Assembly: GCA_934394615.1 (NCBI GenBank)
Contig: CAKRRJ010000011.1
Span: forward strand, 1-39,699
Reading direction: 5' to 3'
From: an uncultured Lachnospiraceae bacterium
Lineage (GTDB): Bacteria; Bacillota; Clostridia; Lachnospirales; Lachnospiraceae
Length of the DNA: 39,699 bases
The notes beneath the pieces were generated by a model. That model did no database searches, had not been told where the DNA came from, and worked only from the letters and a program-made list of their open reading frames with translations. This document shows positions 16,634-25,786 of the stretch, piece by piece. The position numbers were made by a program, and so were the translations under genes. Position 1 is the first letter of the stretch; the number at the start of each line of letters is the position of its first letter.

Positions 16634-18703
16634 CTACAAAATACGGCTTCCAATCTGGTAAATAACCACTGCAAAGCCCCATGCCAGAAGGATCTGGAAC
16701 AGGACCATCTGAAGCGTAAACTTTAATGACCTGGTCTCGCGCCGGATAGTTCCCACCGCTGCCACACACGGAGAATACAGCAGGCAGAATACCAAAAGCG
16801 CATAAGCGTTTGCCATGCCAAAGCCGGCAATGCCGAGGATCCGGGAGAGTTCTGCCATGCCTGCTGCCGAGTTGATATTGCTGATCCCGTACAGAACGGA
16901 AAAGCTGGATACCACCACCTCTTTTGCGGAAAGGCCGGAAATGAGCGCCACCGCAATCTGCCAGGTTCCAAGTCCTGCCGGTTTTAACACAGGCACCAGC
17001 AGGCGTCCGATTGCTGCTGCAAAGCTCTCTGTCACATCGGTCTCATAACCATGAACGCCAAAGTTCAGGACAAACCAGAGCACAATGGATGCCACGAAGA
17101 TCGTGGTTCCTGCTTTTGTGAGGTAATCCTTCACTTTATCCCACACATAGATCGCAACCGTCCGGGCGTTCGGAGTCTTATACTCCGGAAGCTCAATTAA
17201 GAGCGTGTCCTCTTCCTTGTTTTTCTCGCTCTTATGCAGGATGAACGCAATCGTGATCGCCACAAGAAGGCCGATCACATACAAAGAATACGCTGCCATC
17301 ATGGCATGCTCCTGAAAGAACATTTCCGCAAACAGCACATAGATCGGAAGCCTTGCGGAGCAGGACATAAACGGCGTGATGAGGATGGTGCGGCGGCGGT
17401 CACGCTCTGTTGCGAGCGCACGGGATGCCATAACGGCCGGAACCGTACAGCCAAAGCCGAGAAGCATCGGCAGAAAGGCTTTTCCGGAGAGTCCGACCCG
17501 TCCCATGATCTCATTCATGACATAGGCAACTCTCGCCATATAACCGCTGTCTTCCAGAAATGCCAGAGCCAGAAATAGAATAAAAATATTCGGCAGGAAT
17601 GTCAGAATGCCGCCCACGCCTGCCACAATGCCATCTACCACCAGGGAAATAAGCCAGTCGGATGCATGGACCTGCTGCATTGCTGTGAGGAGCGCTCCGG
17701 AGAACCATTCCAGGCCGATCTCAAAATAGCCTTTCAGGAAATCGCCCACCGTAAAAGTCAGGAAAAATACCAGTGCCATAATTCCTAAAAAAACCGGCAC
17801 GCCGAAAAACGAATGCGTGAGCCATTTGTCAATCCGGTCGGTTGCGGCCGATTTTTCGTCTCGCCCCATCATGCATTCTTCCATAACAGCTTCTATATAA
17901 TTATACTTTTCGTTGATGATGGCTTTCTCGTAACTCTGTTCCGTAATATGGCTGATATCCACCGGATGATCCTTCATGACCTCCGGATCCTGCTCCAGAA
18001 GCTTGACCGCATGCCAGCGCATGTTTTCCATCTGGCCGTATTTCAGTTTCAGGATTTCCTCAATGCGGCGGATCTTGTCTTCCAGATCATCGTCGTAGCG
18101 CACCACAACGCCCTGCGGGCCTTCTTCGTAATGGTGAACCACCGCATGCATCAGCACATCCAGGCCTGTGCGTTTTCTCGCGGAAACCGGAACGACCGGA
18201 ATACCGCCGAGCATCTCCGGAAGGCGGTGCAGGTCGATCTCCATGCCGCGCTCTTCCACAATATCCATCATATTGAGTGCCAGGATGACCGGCTTTTTCA
18301 GCTCCAGGAGCTGTAAGGTCAGGTAGAGGTTTCGCTCCAGGGAAGAAGCATCCACCACGTTGATGATGACATCCACCTCGCCCTCCTCAATGCAGCGCCT
18401 GGTCACGATCTCCTCGATCGTGTAGGAGGTCAGGCTGTAAATACCCGGAAGGTCAATAACCTTGATGGACCTTCCCTTGTAGCTGGTGCGGCCCTCCACA
18501 CGCTCTACCGTAACACCGGGCCAGTTCGCGACCTTTAAATTGGCCCCGGTAAACGCATTGAATAATGTTGTCTTTCCACAGTTCGGGTTTCCGACAAAGC
18601 CCACGCGGATTTCCCGCTGGCTCTGTCCGGTTTGTTTCTGTTCCGGCATCGGACCACCCGCCTGTCCCTGCTTCTGCTCCATTTGCATTTTTTCCTCAGC
18701 CAT
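16634..18703 (-). CDS. feoB: Ferrous iron transporter FeoB
   Basis: FeoB is the GTPase-coupled inner-membrane Fe(II) importer. The 689-residue protein starts with a Gln-rich tail and then the G domain: G1 GNPNCGKTT near residue 38, G3 DLPGIY and G4 NMMD. A helical linker follows, then the two Gate regions and membrane helices (GFGCTVPAVMASRAL and the C-terminal LVFCLLYSPCVAAVG). The start at 18703 (GGAGG upstream) overlaps the feoA stop by 8 bases, so translation is coupled. The frame runs upstream to 18733, but only inside feoA. Expression should depend on the feoA promoter and an iron-sensing regulator. Confidence 0.97.
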   Translation of the reverse strand: MAEEKMQMEQKQGQAGGPMPEQKQTGQSQREIRVGFVGNPNCGKTTLFNAFTGANLKVANWPGVTVERVEGRTSYKGRSIKVIDLPGIYSLTSYTIEEIVTRRCIEEGEVDVIINVVDASSLERNLYLTLQLLELKKPVILALNMMDIVEERGMEIDLHRLPEMLGGIPVVPVSARKRTGLDVLMHAVVHHYEEGPQGVVVRYDDDLEDKIRRIEEILKLKYGQMENMRWHAVKLLEQDPEVMKDHPVDISHITEQSYEKAIINEKYNYIEAVMEECMMGRDEKSAATDRIDKWLTHSFFGVPVFLGIMALVFFLTFTVGDFLKGYFEIGLEWFSGALLTAMQQVHASDWLISLVVDGIVAGVGGILTFLPNIFILFLALAFLEDSGYMARVAYVMNEIMGRVGLSGKAFLPMLLGFGCTVPAVMASRALATERDRRRTILITPFMSCSARLPIYVLFAEMFFQEHAMMAAYSLYVIGLLVAITIAFILHKSEKNKEEDTLLIELPEYKTPNARTVAIYVWDKVKDYLTKAGTTIFVASIVLWFVLNFGVHGYETDVTESFAAAIGRLLVPVLKPAGLGTWQIAVALISGLSAKEVVVSSFSVLYGISNINSAAGMAELSRILGIAGFGMANAYALLVFCLLYSPCVAAVGTIRRETRSLKFTLQMVLFQILLAWGFAVVIYQIGSRIL

Positions 18704-18935
18704 GGCTCTCCACCTCCAGTTCCGAGATTTCAATGCCGTCGCTGATGCGTTTCCCCACAGCCAGTCTGGTTCCGCGTACCTTAAAGATCACGGAACCGCT
18801 TCCTTTCTTATTTAAAAGAGTCACCGGAGTCATGCTGTTGACCCCCAGTGCCTCCAGACGTCTGGTAATCGTCTCGTTCACGGCCACGCCCTCTACACGG
18901 TAGGTGCGTCCGATGATGCCCTCATTCAGCTTCAT
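18696..18935 (-). CDS. feoA: Ferrous iron transport protein FeoA
   Basis: A 79-residue SH3-like protein that assists FeoB. The family pattern is clear: VNETITRRLEALGVNSMTPVTLLNKKGSGSVIFKVRGTRLAVGKRI. AAGGAG precedes the ATG. It is the first gene of a two-gene operon and overlaps feoB by 8 bases. No feoC follows. Its promoter lies inside the terminator of uvrB. Confidence 0.96.
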   Translation of the reverse strand: MKLNEGIIGRTYRVEGVAVNETITRRLEALGVNSMTPVTLLNKKGSGSVIFKVRGTRLAVGKRISDGIEISELEVESHG

Positions 18936-18950
18936 AGATTTTCTCCTTAC

Positions 18951-18968
18951 AGTTAGCGATTCGTAACT
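18951..18968 (-). promoter_or_regulatory. Candidate metalloregulator operator in the feoAB leader
   Basis: The imperfect dyad AGTTAGCGATTCGTAACT lies just downstream of the -10 box and next to the feoA ribosome binding site, a position suited to repression. The TTAG...CTAA half-sites are loosely DtxR/IdeR-like. The assignment is inference from position and symmetry. Confidence 0.4.
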
Positions 18969-19015
18969 AAAAATATACCCTTATTGAGAATTTTTGTCAA
19001 TAAGGGTATATTTTT
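18969..19015 (-). terminator. uvrB terminator that overlaps the feoAB promoter
   Basis: A perfect 17-bp inverted repeat (18969-18985 with 18999-19015) has a 13-base loop and ends in T5 on the minus strand. The uvrB stop codon at 19014-19016 overlaps the first arm. Confidence 0.9.
18972..19000 (-). promoter_or_regulatory. feoAB promoter
   Basis: On the minus strand a perfect TTGACA (18995-19000), a 17-base spacer and TATATT (18972-18977). The -35 box begins at the edge of the terminator loop and the -10 box lies in its 3' arm, so the same DNA ends uvrB and starts feoAB. Confidence 0.85.
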
Positions 19016-21002
19016 AGGATTCCAGGTCGAGCAGTGCCTTTTTCACTTCCAGCATCCGGTCACGCAGCACAGCTGCCTCCTCGAAGTTTAACTCCGCAGC
19101 CGCCTGGTGCATCTTCTTCTGGATTTCTTTTACCAGTTTGTTTAATTCCTTCGCGCTCATGGATTCCAGATCCTTTTCCTCTGCGGAAGGTGCTTTCTCT
19201 GCCGCTTTGGAAATTGCGATGAGGTCGCGCACAGCCTTTTTGATGGTAGTCGGCGTGATGCCGTGCTCCTCATTGTATGCCTGCTGAATCTGACGGCGGC
19301 GGTTCGTTTCTTCGATCGCCACCCGCATGGAATCCGTGATGGTATCCGCGTACATGATGACATGACCCTCGGAATTTCGTGCCGCACGGCCGATGGTCTG
19401 AATCAGTGAAGTCTCGGAACGCAGGAATCCGTCCTTATCCGCATCGAGAATCGCTACCAGCGTGATCTCCGGGATATCCAGGCCCTCACGCAAAAGGTTA
19501 ATTCCCACCAGTACATCAAATACATCCAGGCGCATGTCGCGGATGATCTCCGCACGCTCCAGCGTGTCGATATCGAAGTGGAGGTATTTTACCCGGATGC
19601 CGATCTCTTTCATATAATCCGTTAAATCTTCCGCCATACGTTTGGTCAGGGTTGTGATCAGTACCTTATGATGGGCTGCCACTTCTTTGTTGACCTCGCC
19701 CACCAGGTCATCGATCTGCCCTTCTACCGGGCGGACGGAAATCTCTGGATCGAGCAGTCCGGTCGGGCGGATGATCTGCTCCGCGCGCAAAAGCTCATGC
19801 TCTGCCTCGTATGGACCGGGCGTTGCCGATACAAACATCATCTGGTCGATTTTGCTCTCAAACTCCGTGAAATTCAGCGGCCGGTTGTCCAGTGCCGACG
19901 GAAGGCGAAAGCCGTAATCCACCAGCGTCATCTTACGGGAGCGGTCGCCCGCGTACATACCGCGCACCTGCGGCAGCGTAATGTGCGACTCATCCACAAT
20001 GATCAGAAAATCGTCCGGGAAATAGTCCATGAGCGTCCACGGCGGCTCCCCCGGCTTTCCAAAGTTCAGATGACGGGAATAGTTCTCAATGCCGGAACAG
20101 AATCCCGTCTCCCTCATCATCTCCACATCGTAGTTCGTGCGCTCAGAAATACGCTGCGCCTCCAAAAGCTTATCCTCACTCTTAAAAAATGTAACGCGCT
20201 CCTTTAATTCCTCAAGAATATTTTCTGTCGCAAGCTGCATTTTTTCCTTTGGTACAACATAATGTGATGCCGGGAAAATAGCAACATGATTCAGCTGCAG
20301 CTTTGCCTCGCCTGTCAGCGTGTCGATCTCCACAATACGGTCGATCTCATCTCCAAAGAACTCCACGCGGTACGCCGCACTGTCGGAGTACGCCGGAAAA
20401 ATTTCCAGGACATCGCCCCGCACGCGGAAGGTTCCGCGGTGGAAATCCATGTCATTTCTCGTGTACTGAATATCGATGAGCTTATGGATGATCTCGTCAC
20501 GGTCGCGCTCCATGCCCGGCCGCAGGGAGATGACCATTTCCTGATAGTCAATCGGGGAGCCCAGACCGTAGATACAGGAAACCGAAGCCACGATGATGAC
20601 ATCTTTCCGCTCCGACAGCGCCGCAGTGGCGGAGTGACGGAGCTTATCAATCTCGTCGTTGATGGCGGAATCTTTCTCGATGTAAGTGTCCGTGGACGGC
20701 ACATAGGCCTCCGGCTGATAGTAATCGTAGTAGCTGACAAAATATTCTACGGCGTTCTCCGGGAAAAATTCCTTCATTTCTCCGTAAAGCTGCGCCGCCA
20801 GCGTCTTGTTGTGAGCGATAATTAACGTCGGCTTGTTCAGCGCCTGAATGACATTGGCCATAGTAAAAGTTTTACCGGAACCTGTGACACCAAGCAGCGT
20901 CTCAAACTGATTGCCCTCTTTGAAGCCCTCCACCAGCTCGGCGATGGCCTGGGGCTGGTCGCCGGTTGGGGCGTATTCGGAGTGTAGTTTGAAATGATCC
21001 AT
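19014..21002 (-). CDS. uvrB: Excinuclease ABC subunit UvrB
   Basis: UvrB is the damage-verifying helicase-like subunit of nucleotide excision repair. The 662-residue protein has all expected parts: Walker A GVTGSGKT (about residues 38-45), the beta-hairpin [20 protein letters not shown], the DESH box, helicase motif [11 protein letters not shown], and the C-terminal UVR domain that binds UvrC (from about residue 620). AGGAGGA precedes the ATG. It is monocistronic with an extended -10 promoter; its terminator doubles as the feoAB promoter region. Confidence 0.98.
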   Translation of the reverse strand: MDHFKLHSEYAPTGDQPQAIAELVEGFKEGNQFETLLGVTGSGKTFTMANVIQALNKPTLIIAHNKTLAAQLYGEMKEFFPENAVEYFVSYYDYYQPEAYVPSTDTYIEKDSAINDEIDKLRHSATAALSERKDVIIVASVSCIYGLGSPIDYQEMVISLRPGMERDRDEIIHKLIDIQYTRNDMDFHRGTFRVRGDVLEIFPAYSDSAAYRVEFFGDEIDRIVEIDTLTGEAKLQLNHVAIFPASHYVVPKEKMQLATENILEELKERVTFFKSEDKLLEAQRISERTNYDVEMMRETGFCSGIENYSRHLNFGKPGEPPWTLMDYFPDDFLIIVDESHITLPQVRGMYAGDRSRKMTLVDYGFRLPSALDNRPLNFTEFESKIDQMMFVSATPGPYEAEHELLRAEQIIRPTGLLDPEISVRPVEGQIDDLVGEVNKEVAAHHKVLITTLTKRMAEDLTDYMKEIGIRVKYLHFDIDTLERAEIIRDMRLDVFDVLVGINLLREGLDIPEITLVAILDADKDGFLRSETSLIQTIGRAARNSEGHVIMYADTITDSMRVAIEETNRRRQIQQAYNEEHGITPTTIKKAVRDLIAISKAAEKAPSAEEKDLESMSAKELNKLVKEIQKKMHQAAAELNFEEAAVLRDRMLEVKKALLDLES

Positions 21003-21055
21003 CCGTTGTTTCCTCCTAATCAGATTTCGTCTTTTTCCTCGTTATTCTACCCTTA

Positions 21056-21064
21056 AGTATACCA
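21056..21064 (-). promoter_or_regulatory. Extended -10 promoter of uvrB
   Basis: On the minus strand TGG-TATACT lies about 55 bases upstream of the uvrB start codon. No good -35 box is present, which is tolerated with a TGn extension. Confidence 0.55.
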
Positions 21065-21074
21065 TGAATATAAC

Positions 21075-21126
21075 AAAAAACATAGCCGTTTCAAGAACAT
21101 TTGTTCTTGTTTCAGCTATGTTTTTT
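21075..21126 (-). terminator. Terminator after azlD
   Basis: The outer arms AAAAAACATAGC (21075-21086) and GCTATGTTTTTT (21115-21126) enclose an inner perfect stem CAAGAACA/TGTTCTTG. T runs on both sides make it bidirectional in form; it ends the flavin/azl operon. Confidence 0.85.
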
Positions 21127-21141
21127 ATATGTTTTCTGTTT

Positions 21142-21468
21142 TTAAAACACCATCTGCACCAGCACCATATAGCACACCGTTCCGGCGGCAATGGATACCA
21201 GCATTTTTCGAAATTTCAGATGCAGCAGCACCGTCAGCACAATGGAAATAATCTCCGGCAGGCCGTATGTGCCGCCGGTAAACTGTACTTTTCGCAGGCA
21301 GTATACCACCAGCATACTGAATACGGCCCCGGGCAGCATATCTCCGAGATACTGCACATACTTCGGTGTCGGGCGCTTTCCTCCGAAGATCAGAAACGGG
21401 AGGAACCGGGTCAGCATGGTTCCGGCCACGCACAATGCAATGGTGATGATTCTCTGTGTCAGTGTCAT
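21142..21468 (-). CDS. azlD: Branched-chain amino acid exporter subunit AzlD
   Basis: A 108-residue protein with about four membrane helices and the AzlD pattern: [36 protein letters not shown], and [15 protein letters not shown]. AzlD works with AzlC as an exporter of branched-chain amino acids or analogues. It overlaps the azlC remnant by 4 bases (ATGA), so coupling is preserved. Because azlC is broken here, AzlD is probably an orphan subunit. It is the last gene of the operon that starts at the FMN riboswitch. Confidence 0.9.
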   Translation of the reverse strand: MTLTQRIITIALCVAGTMLTRFLPFLIFGGKRPTPKYVQYLGDMLPGAVFSMLVVYCLRKVQFTGGTYGLPEIISIVLTVLLHLKFRKMLVSIAAGTVCYMVLVQMVF

Positions 21469-21833
21469 GCGTGTTCCACCTCCATTCCCATTTTTTGCTC
21501 TACCGGCTTACGAAATGCCGTCAGTACCGCCAGAACACAGATCATGGTTGGGATCAGAAACTGGTCCAGACCAAATACCATCAGGCAGCCCACACTGGCC
21601 GCAAGTCCGACCCAGGCGCTGATGTGATGCTTTTCTTTTAACCACTGCTCCAGGAAGATTACCACGAACATGGCTGTCATGACAAAATCCATGCCTTCCG
21701 TATTAAAGTGGATCAGATTGCCCAACAGTCCGCCAATGGTGGCTCCGCTGACCCAGTAAAACTGATTCAGCAGAGTAACCCAGAAATAAAACCAGCCTTT
21801 ATCGATACCATCCGGTCATGGCTGGTATTCCAT
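21465..21833 (-). pseudogene. azlC: azlC remnant with a large internal deletion
   Basis: The original start survives: GGAGGA and ATG at 21833 give only five codons (M-E-Y-Q-P) before an in-frame TGA. Directly after it, in the same frame, the AzlC C-terminal half resumes: PDGIDKGWFYFWVTLLNQ, then YWVSGATIGGLLGNLIHF, down to the stop at 21465. AzlC is normally about 230 residues; about 120 codons remain. The missing piece is the N-terminal and central membrane region. A short internal reading frame from the ATG at 21725 could make an 86-residue fragment, but a working transporter is unlikely. It lies 35 bases after the flavoenzyme gene. Confidence 0.85.
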
Positions 21834-21868
21834 TGCGATTCCTCCACTGCGCAAACAGCCGCTGAATT

Positions 21869-23482
21869 TTACCGACCTTCATTTTCCTGTTTCTGAGCCA
21901 GATACAAGCCCAGCTCCCGCCCCAGCGTCTGGGCGATGCCGATGCTCTGCCCCGGCAGGGATGTCGTATACTGCACGCCAAACCGTCTTCCACTGCAGTT
22001 TCCAGTGGCATACAGGCCCGGAATCGGCTCAAAATTCCGGTCCAGCACCTGCTGGTTTTCATCGATTTCCAGTCCGCTGACTGTTACCAGAATTTTCAAG
22101 GACTGGCCGCCCGGACGGTGGCTGTCCTTCACCGTGCCGCTGGCATAAAACGGAGCCTTCTCAATGGGCTGCATGAACCGTGGATCCTTGCCAAAATCAT
22201 CGTCATGATGGCTGTGGCACAACGCGTTGTAACGCTTCACTTCCTTTAGAAATGTCTCCCGGTCCGCTTTCTCCTCAAACATCAGCCCGGCCAGTTCTTC
22301 CAAAGTATCCGCACAGTAAAGGGGACGGCTTTCCCCGGCACGGTCCCTGTCCATGATTTTCTGATTCTTCTGGCCTTTTGCTTTCTCAAGGGCTGCCTCA
22401 AACCGCTCCAGTTCTTTCTGGTCTGTATAATCCAGCAGGCCATGGCATGGCGTCTGGAAGGTAATCTGATTCCGGATTGTATCATCAAACACCGCCCACA
22501 GATTTCCATTGGGCTGATGTGCTCCCAGAAGTGCCGCCAGGATATGGGTGCCAAAGGCCTCATCGGAATACCGTTTTCCGTGTCTGTTGACACGCAGCAC
22601 CGGAGTAGATCCAATCAGTCCAAAGCCCGGGAACGAATAGTTTCCGCCCATGGCCGCGTGGCTTCTTGGCTCCAGACGGCCTCCGGCCCAAAGCCCCATG
22701 CAGATTCCGCTGCCATCCCAGCCATGTCCGGTAAAGTCACTGTCCTCTTCCGTCAGATCCGCAGCTTCCGTGAGAAGATAGCGGCACATTTCCGCGTTCC
22801 GGCTGTAATCACCAGCCGCCAGAACCACCCCTTTTTCTGCCCGGTACAGACAGATGCATCCATCCGCGCCTTTCGCGAACACACCAGTCACACGGCCGTC
22901 CGCCGTCTGCTCCAGCTGCAGCGCGCGGGTGGAAAAGAAAAACTTTGCGCCGTGTTCTTCTGCCAGACGATGGTTTGCCTTTACTGCTTTGCCCTGCAGC
23001 GCCATTCCCATGTTCGGCGTCCCAGGCCATGCATGAAAACAATTCAGCATCTCCGGCATGTTTGGACTTGGCGGTGTCAGCACCGGATGAATGGAATCCT
23101 TCTCCTCCTGTATCAGAGGCTCTATAAACCAGTCAAAGGCTTCCCCGCAGTGCAGCGCATAGCGCCGGATCAGCGGATACAGGGAACGGTTGCCGGTGCG
23201 CAGCTGCCAGTCATTCACAAAGGTATCGATATCCACCTCCGGGATGCCGTGTTCTTTCTGCCACTGGCTGTTGATGTGCCCAATCTCTCCAATGCCCAGC
23301 ACCCACTGTTTTTCCCGTTCCTGCTGCTCCAGCACAATTACTCTGGCACCAGCTTCCGCAGCCGCCCGGGCCGCGCAGGTTCCCGCATGACCGGCTCCGA
23401 TCACAACGATATCTGCCTCATAAATCATCTCTGCCTGATCCGGTGACAGAGTCTTCGGTTTTACTGCCCACTTCTCTTTCAT
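21869..23482 (-). CDS. Cytoplasmic FAD-dependent oxidoreductase (FAD_binding_2, fumarate-reductase-like)
   Basis: A 537-residue flavoprotein. The Rossmann fold starts at residue 25 (DIVVIGAGHAGTCAARAAAEAGARVIVLE). VNRHGKRYSDEAFG resembles the active-site region of the fumarate/urocanate reductase family, and the FAD-closing motif is GLYATGNCSGRRFGVQYTTSLPGQSIG. It lacks a signal peptide and the N-terminal FMN-binding domain that ApbE modifies, so it is probably cytoplasmic and binds FAD only. The substrate is unknown; reduction of an unsaturated acid or related compound is plausible. Its ATG overlaps the ribU stop by 4 bases, tying its expression to the FMN riboswitch. Confidence 0.88.
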   Translation of the reverse strand: MKEKWAVKPKTLSPDQAEMIYEADIVVIGAGHAGTCAARAAAEAGARVIVLEQQEREKQWVLGIGEIGHINSQWQKEHGIPEVDIDTFVNDWQLRTGNRSLYPLIRRYALHCGEAFDWFIEPLIQEEKDSIHPVLTPPSPNMPEMLNCFHAWPGTPNMGMALQGKAVKANHRLAEEHGAKFFFSTRALQLEQTADGRVTGVFAKGADGCICLYRAEKGVVLAAGDYSRNAEMCRYLLTEAADLTEEDSDFTGHGWDGSGICMGLWAGGRLEPRSHAAMGGNYSFPGFGLIGSTPVLRVNRHGKRYSDEAFGTHILAALLGAHQPNGNLWAVFDDTIRNQITFQTPCHGLLDYTDQKELERFEAALEKAKGQKNQKIMDRDRAGESRPLYCADTLEELAGLMFEEKADRETFLKEVKRYNALCHSHHDDDFGKDPRFMQPIEKAPFYASGTVKDSHRPGGQSLKILVTVSGLEIDENQQVLDRNFEPIPGLYATGNCSGRRFGVQYTTSLPGQSIGIAQTLGRELGLYLAQKQENEGR

Positions 23483-24132
23483 ATGCTTCTGCCCAGTCCT
23501 TTCCCCGCCTTAAGCGCTCTGCTGTCCGCGCCGCCAATCATGCTGCGCAGTGTATTTCCTGCCTTTTTGTAGATCAGATACGTCACAAAGGAGGTTACGC
23601 CGTGCTTAAACAGGTTAAATGGAAATACCGAAAACAACATCAACGTCGGAACATCCGTAATCATCGGATTGATGGCAGAACCCATTCCCACAATCACCTC
23701 CATCGGCATGCCATACAGTTTCGAATACAGTGGAAACGCGATATAGGCATTGATGAAGATAAACGCAATGCTGACCAGCACCGAAGATACCGTCATAGCG
23801 ATTACCGCCCCCTTTTTCGTATGCTTCCAGCGGTAGATCAGCGATGCCGGAAGAACAAAGCACACACTTCCCATAATGTTCATGGCCTCACCCACATATG
23901 CCGTATCGGATCCCTGAAACAGAAGCTTTAACAGCACCTTCACCACGATGACAGAACAGCCGCTCACCGGCCCTAAAAAGAAGCCCGCAAACAGTGCAGG
24001 CAATTCCGAGATGTCAAATTTCAGAAATCCCGGCACAAAGGGCAGGGAGAAATTCAGCATCATGAGCACGGTGGAAACCGCGCCCATCATTCCAACAAAT
24101 ACCGTCTTTTTTACCTTTGATGATCGTTCCAT
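23479..24132 (-). CDS. ribU: Riboflavin ECF transporter substrate-binding component (RibU-like)
   Basis: A 217-residue membrane protein with about six helices. FVGMMGAVSTVLMMLNFSLP and FLKFDISELPALFAGFFLGPVSG are typical of the RibU/ECF S-component family, which delivers riboflavin to a shared ECF energising module encoded elsewhere. The ATG at 24132 has GGAAAGGAAG upstream; the longer frame to 24246 reads the riboswitch leader. An FMN riboswitch directly upstream supports the riboflavin assignment. It is translationally coupled to the flavoenzyme gene through a 4-base overlap. Confidence 0.93.
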   Translation of the reverse strand: MERSSKVKKTVFVGMMGAVSTVLMMLNFSLPFVPGFLKFDISELPALFAGFFLGPVSGCSVIVVKVLLKLLFQGSDTAYVGEAMNIMGSVCFVLPASLIYRWKHTKKGAVIAMTVSSVLVSIAFIFINAYIAFPLYSKLYGMPMEVIVGMGSAINPMITDVPTLMLFSVFPFNLFKHGVTSFVTYLIYKKAGNTLRSMIGGADSRALKAGKGLGRSI

Positions 24133-24242
24133 ATATTTTCTTCCTTTCCAAGATTGGGGCATCTTCATCGAAACAGGAAGCAATTTCTGCGAAACCTGCA
24201 GAGCGCCTGCCACCGGCAGCTTCTTCCGGATGCATGGCAGCG

Positions 24243-24282
24243 ACAAAAATGCCCAACGGTCTGATTCTGACCATCGGGCATT
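24243..24282 (-). terminator. Terminator of the FMN riboswitch
   Basis: On the minus strand AATGCCCgAtGGTC and GACCgTtGGGCATT form a hairpin (about 24248-24282) followed by TTTTT. It lies between the aptamer and ribU. Confidence 0.9.
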
Positions 24283-24289
24283 CTTTTCT

Positions 24290-24399
24290 TATCCTCTTTC
24301 ATCCGGACTGTAACCGTCGGTCACGGAATTGCACCGTGTCGTGCCTTTCGGCTTGTGGACTTTACCACCGGTGGGGAATCTCACCCCGCCTTGAAGATC
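24290..24399 (-). promoter_or_regulatory. FMN riboswitch (RFN element) upstream of ribU
   Basis: On the minus strand the RFN consensus blocks occur in order: ATCTTCAAGGCGGGGTGAGA, TTCCCCACCGGTGGTAAAGT, then GTGCAATTCCGTGACCGACG, and GTTACAGTCCGGATGAAAGA with a closing P1 strand. High FMN should favour the terminator at 24243-24282 and shut down the ribU-flavoenzyme-azl operon. This accounts for most of the gap 24133-24516. Confidence 0.96.
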
Positions 24400-24424
24400 A
24401 TTATACCGTTTTTCTCTGAATCCT

Positions 24425-24453
24425 ATTGTAATACGATTTGTTCTTATTGTAAA
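24425..24453 (-). promoter_or_regulatory. Promoter of the FMN-riboswitch operon
   Basis: On the minus strand TTTACA (24448-24453), a 17-base spacer and TACAAT (24425-24430) would start RNA about 20 bases before the aptamer. A TATAAT at 24400-24405 is too close to the aptamer to be its -10 box. Confidence 0.75.
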
Positions 24454-24516
24454 GAAGGTACCGGATTGTGGCATAGTATCTTTCAGGTAACCGGATTTTT
24501 ATTTATCTCCTGGCTT

Positions 24517-25629
24517 TTATCCCCAAACTTCCTCTGCAATCTCTTTTACCAGTTTCAGCTTTGCCCACTGTTCTTCCTCGGTCAGCTTGTTGCCGATCTC
24601 GCAGGAAGCGAATCCGCACTGCGGGCTTAAGTACAGGCGGTCTAACGGTACATATTTAGCTGCCTCATGGATGCGCGCGATCACGGCCTGTTTATCCTCC
24701 AGTTTCGGAGATTTGGTTGTGATCAGGCCCAGAACTACCTTCTTCTCTTCAGATACATGTTTCAGGCACTCGAAACCGCCGGAACGCGCGTCATCAAACT
24801 CCAGATACAGGGCGCTTACCTTTTCTTTTCCAAATACCAGCTCCGCAATCTTGTCATAAGCGCCGGTGCAGGCCCAGGTGGAATGGAAGTTTCCGCGGCA
24901 GATATGGGTGTTGATGACCAGATCCTCCGGCTGTCCCTCAATCACCAGATTGTTGATCTCCAGGAATTCTTTCTGCAGCTTTTCCAGTCCCTCGTCATCG
25001 GTTCCAAAGAACATTCTTGCCTTTGGGTCCACGAAACATCCCCAGGTACAGTCATCCAGCTGGATATTTCTGCAGCCTGCCTCGTAGAGATCTGCGATCA
25101 CCTTTCTGTATCCGGCCACCAGATCCGCGATCAGTTCCTCATCATTCGGATAAATCTTTCTGGTATCCTCAATGTTCATCGGCATTACCAGCTGCTCTAA
25201 AAACTGGGCCGGTGCCGGGATGGTCTGCTTTGCCACGGTATTCTCATCTTCTAGTGCCTTTACGAATTTATAATGCTCTACAAACGGATGATGTCCCACG
25301 GAAATTTTTCCGGTCAGGAAAGTGTCATCAATCTTTGCTGCCTCATCGTGGAACGGAAGTCCGTCTTCGGTGGCGCTGTGGCCTACGCCGTTGAATCCCC
25401 ACATGAAGTCCAGATGCCAGGTAGCACGGCGGAATTCGCCATCAGTGATCACATGGTATCCTGCCTTTTTCTGCTTCTCTACCAGGTCAATGATAGCTGC
25501 ATCTTCTGCTTTCTTTAACTCCTCTGCGCTGATGATTCCTGCCTCAAAATCAGCGCGTGCCTTCTTTAACTGCTCCGGTCTCAAAAAGCTTCCTACATAA
25601 TCATAACGAAACGGGGTATTTTTTCTCAT
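24517..25629 (-). CDS. Cobalamin-independent methionine synthase-like protein (YxjG/YxjH type, MetE C-terminal domain)
   Basis: A 370-residue protein that corresponds to the catalytic C-terminal half of MetE. It starts at YDYVGSFLRPEQLKKA and carries TDGEFRR, LDDCTWG, the zinc-ligand region INTHICRGNFHS and the late Cys in LYLSPQCGFAS. Homologues such as B. subtilis YxjG/YxjH are thought to make methionine by methyl transfer; the methyl donor here is uncertain. AAGGAG precedes the ATG. It has its own promoter and about 110 bases of leader without an S-box. A LysR gene precedes it on the same strand, separated by a terminator, and may regulate it. Confidence 0.9.
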   Translation of the reverse strand: MRKNTPFRYDYVGSFLRPEQLKKARADFEAGIISAEELKKAEDAAIIDLVEKQKKAGYHVITDGEFRRATWHLDFMWGFNGVGHSATEDGLPFHDEAAKIDDTFLTGKISVGHHPFVEHYKFVKALEDENTVAKQTIPAPAQFLEQLVMPMNIEDTRKIYPNDEELIADLVAGYRKVIADLYEAGCRNIQLDDCTWGCFVDPKARMFFGTDDEGLEKLQKEFLEINNLVIEGQPEDLVINTHICRGNFHSTWACTGAYDKIAELVFGKEKVSALYLEFDDARSGGFECLKHVSEEKKVVLGLITTKSPKLEDKQAVIARIHEAAKYVPLDRLYLSPQCGFASCEIGNKLTEEEQWAKLKLVKEIAEEVWG

Positions 25630-25748
25630 GTTGTTATCTCCTTGTCTGTTTTATCTGTTTTTGCAGCCATTCCGTGTTCCTGCAAATGCATCGTCTGCTT
25701 CTCAGGCTTCCCGTTGACTGTCAGAATGTTTTGCTGTTCATGGCTCTT

Positions 25749-25777
25749 ATGATACCCGCATTTTCATTCCCTGTAAA
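25749..25777 (-). promoter_or_regulatory. Promoter of the methionine synthase-like gene
   Basis: On the minus strand TTTACA (25772-25777), a 17-base spacer and TATCAT (25749-25754). It lies just downstream of the LysR terminator. Confidence 0.7.
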
Positions 25778-25786
25778 ATATCGAAA

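Noticed and set aside
22442..23446. 334-codon plus-strand frame
   Set aside because: Antisense to the flavoenzyme gene, with low-complexity basic composition and no family match.
24400..24405. TATAAT just before the FMN aptamer as the operon's -10 box
   Set aside because: Initiation there would cut off the P1 stem of the riboswitch; the TTTACA-17-TACAAT pair further upstream fits better.
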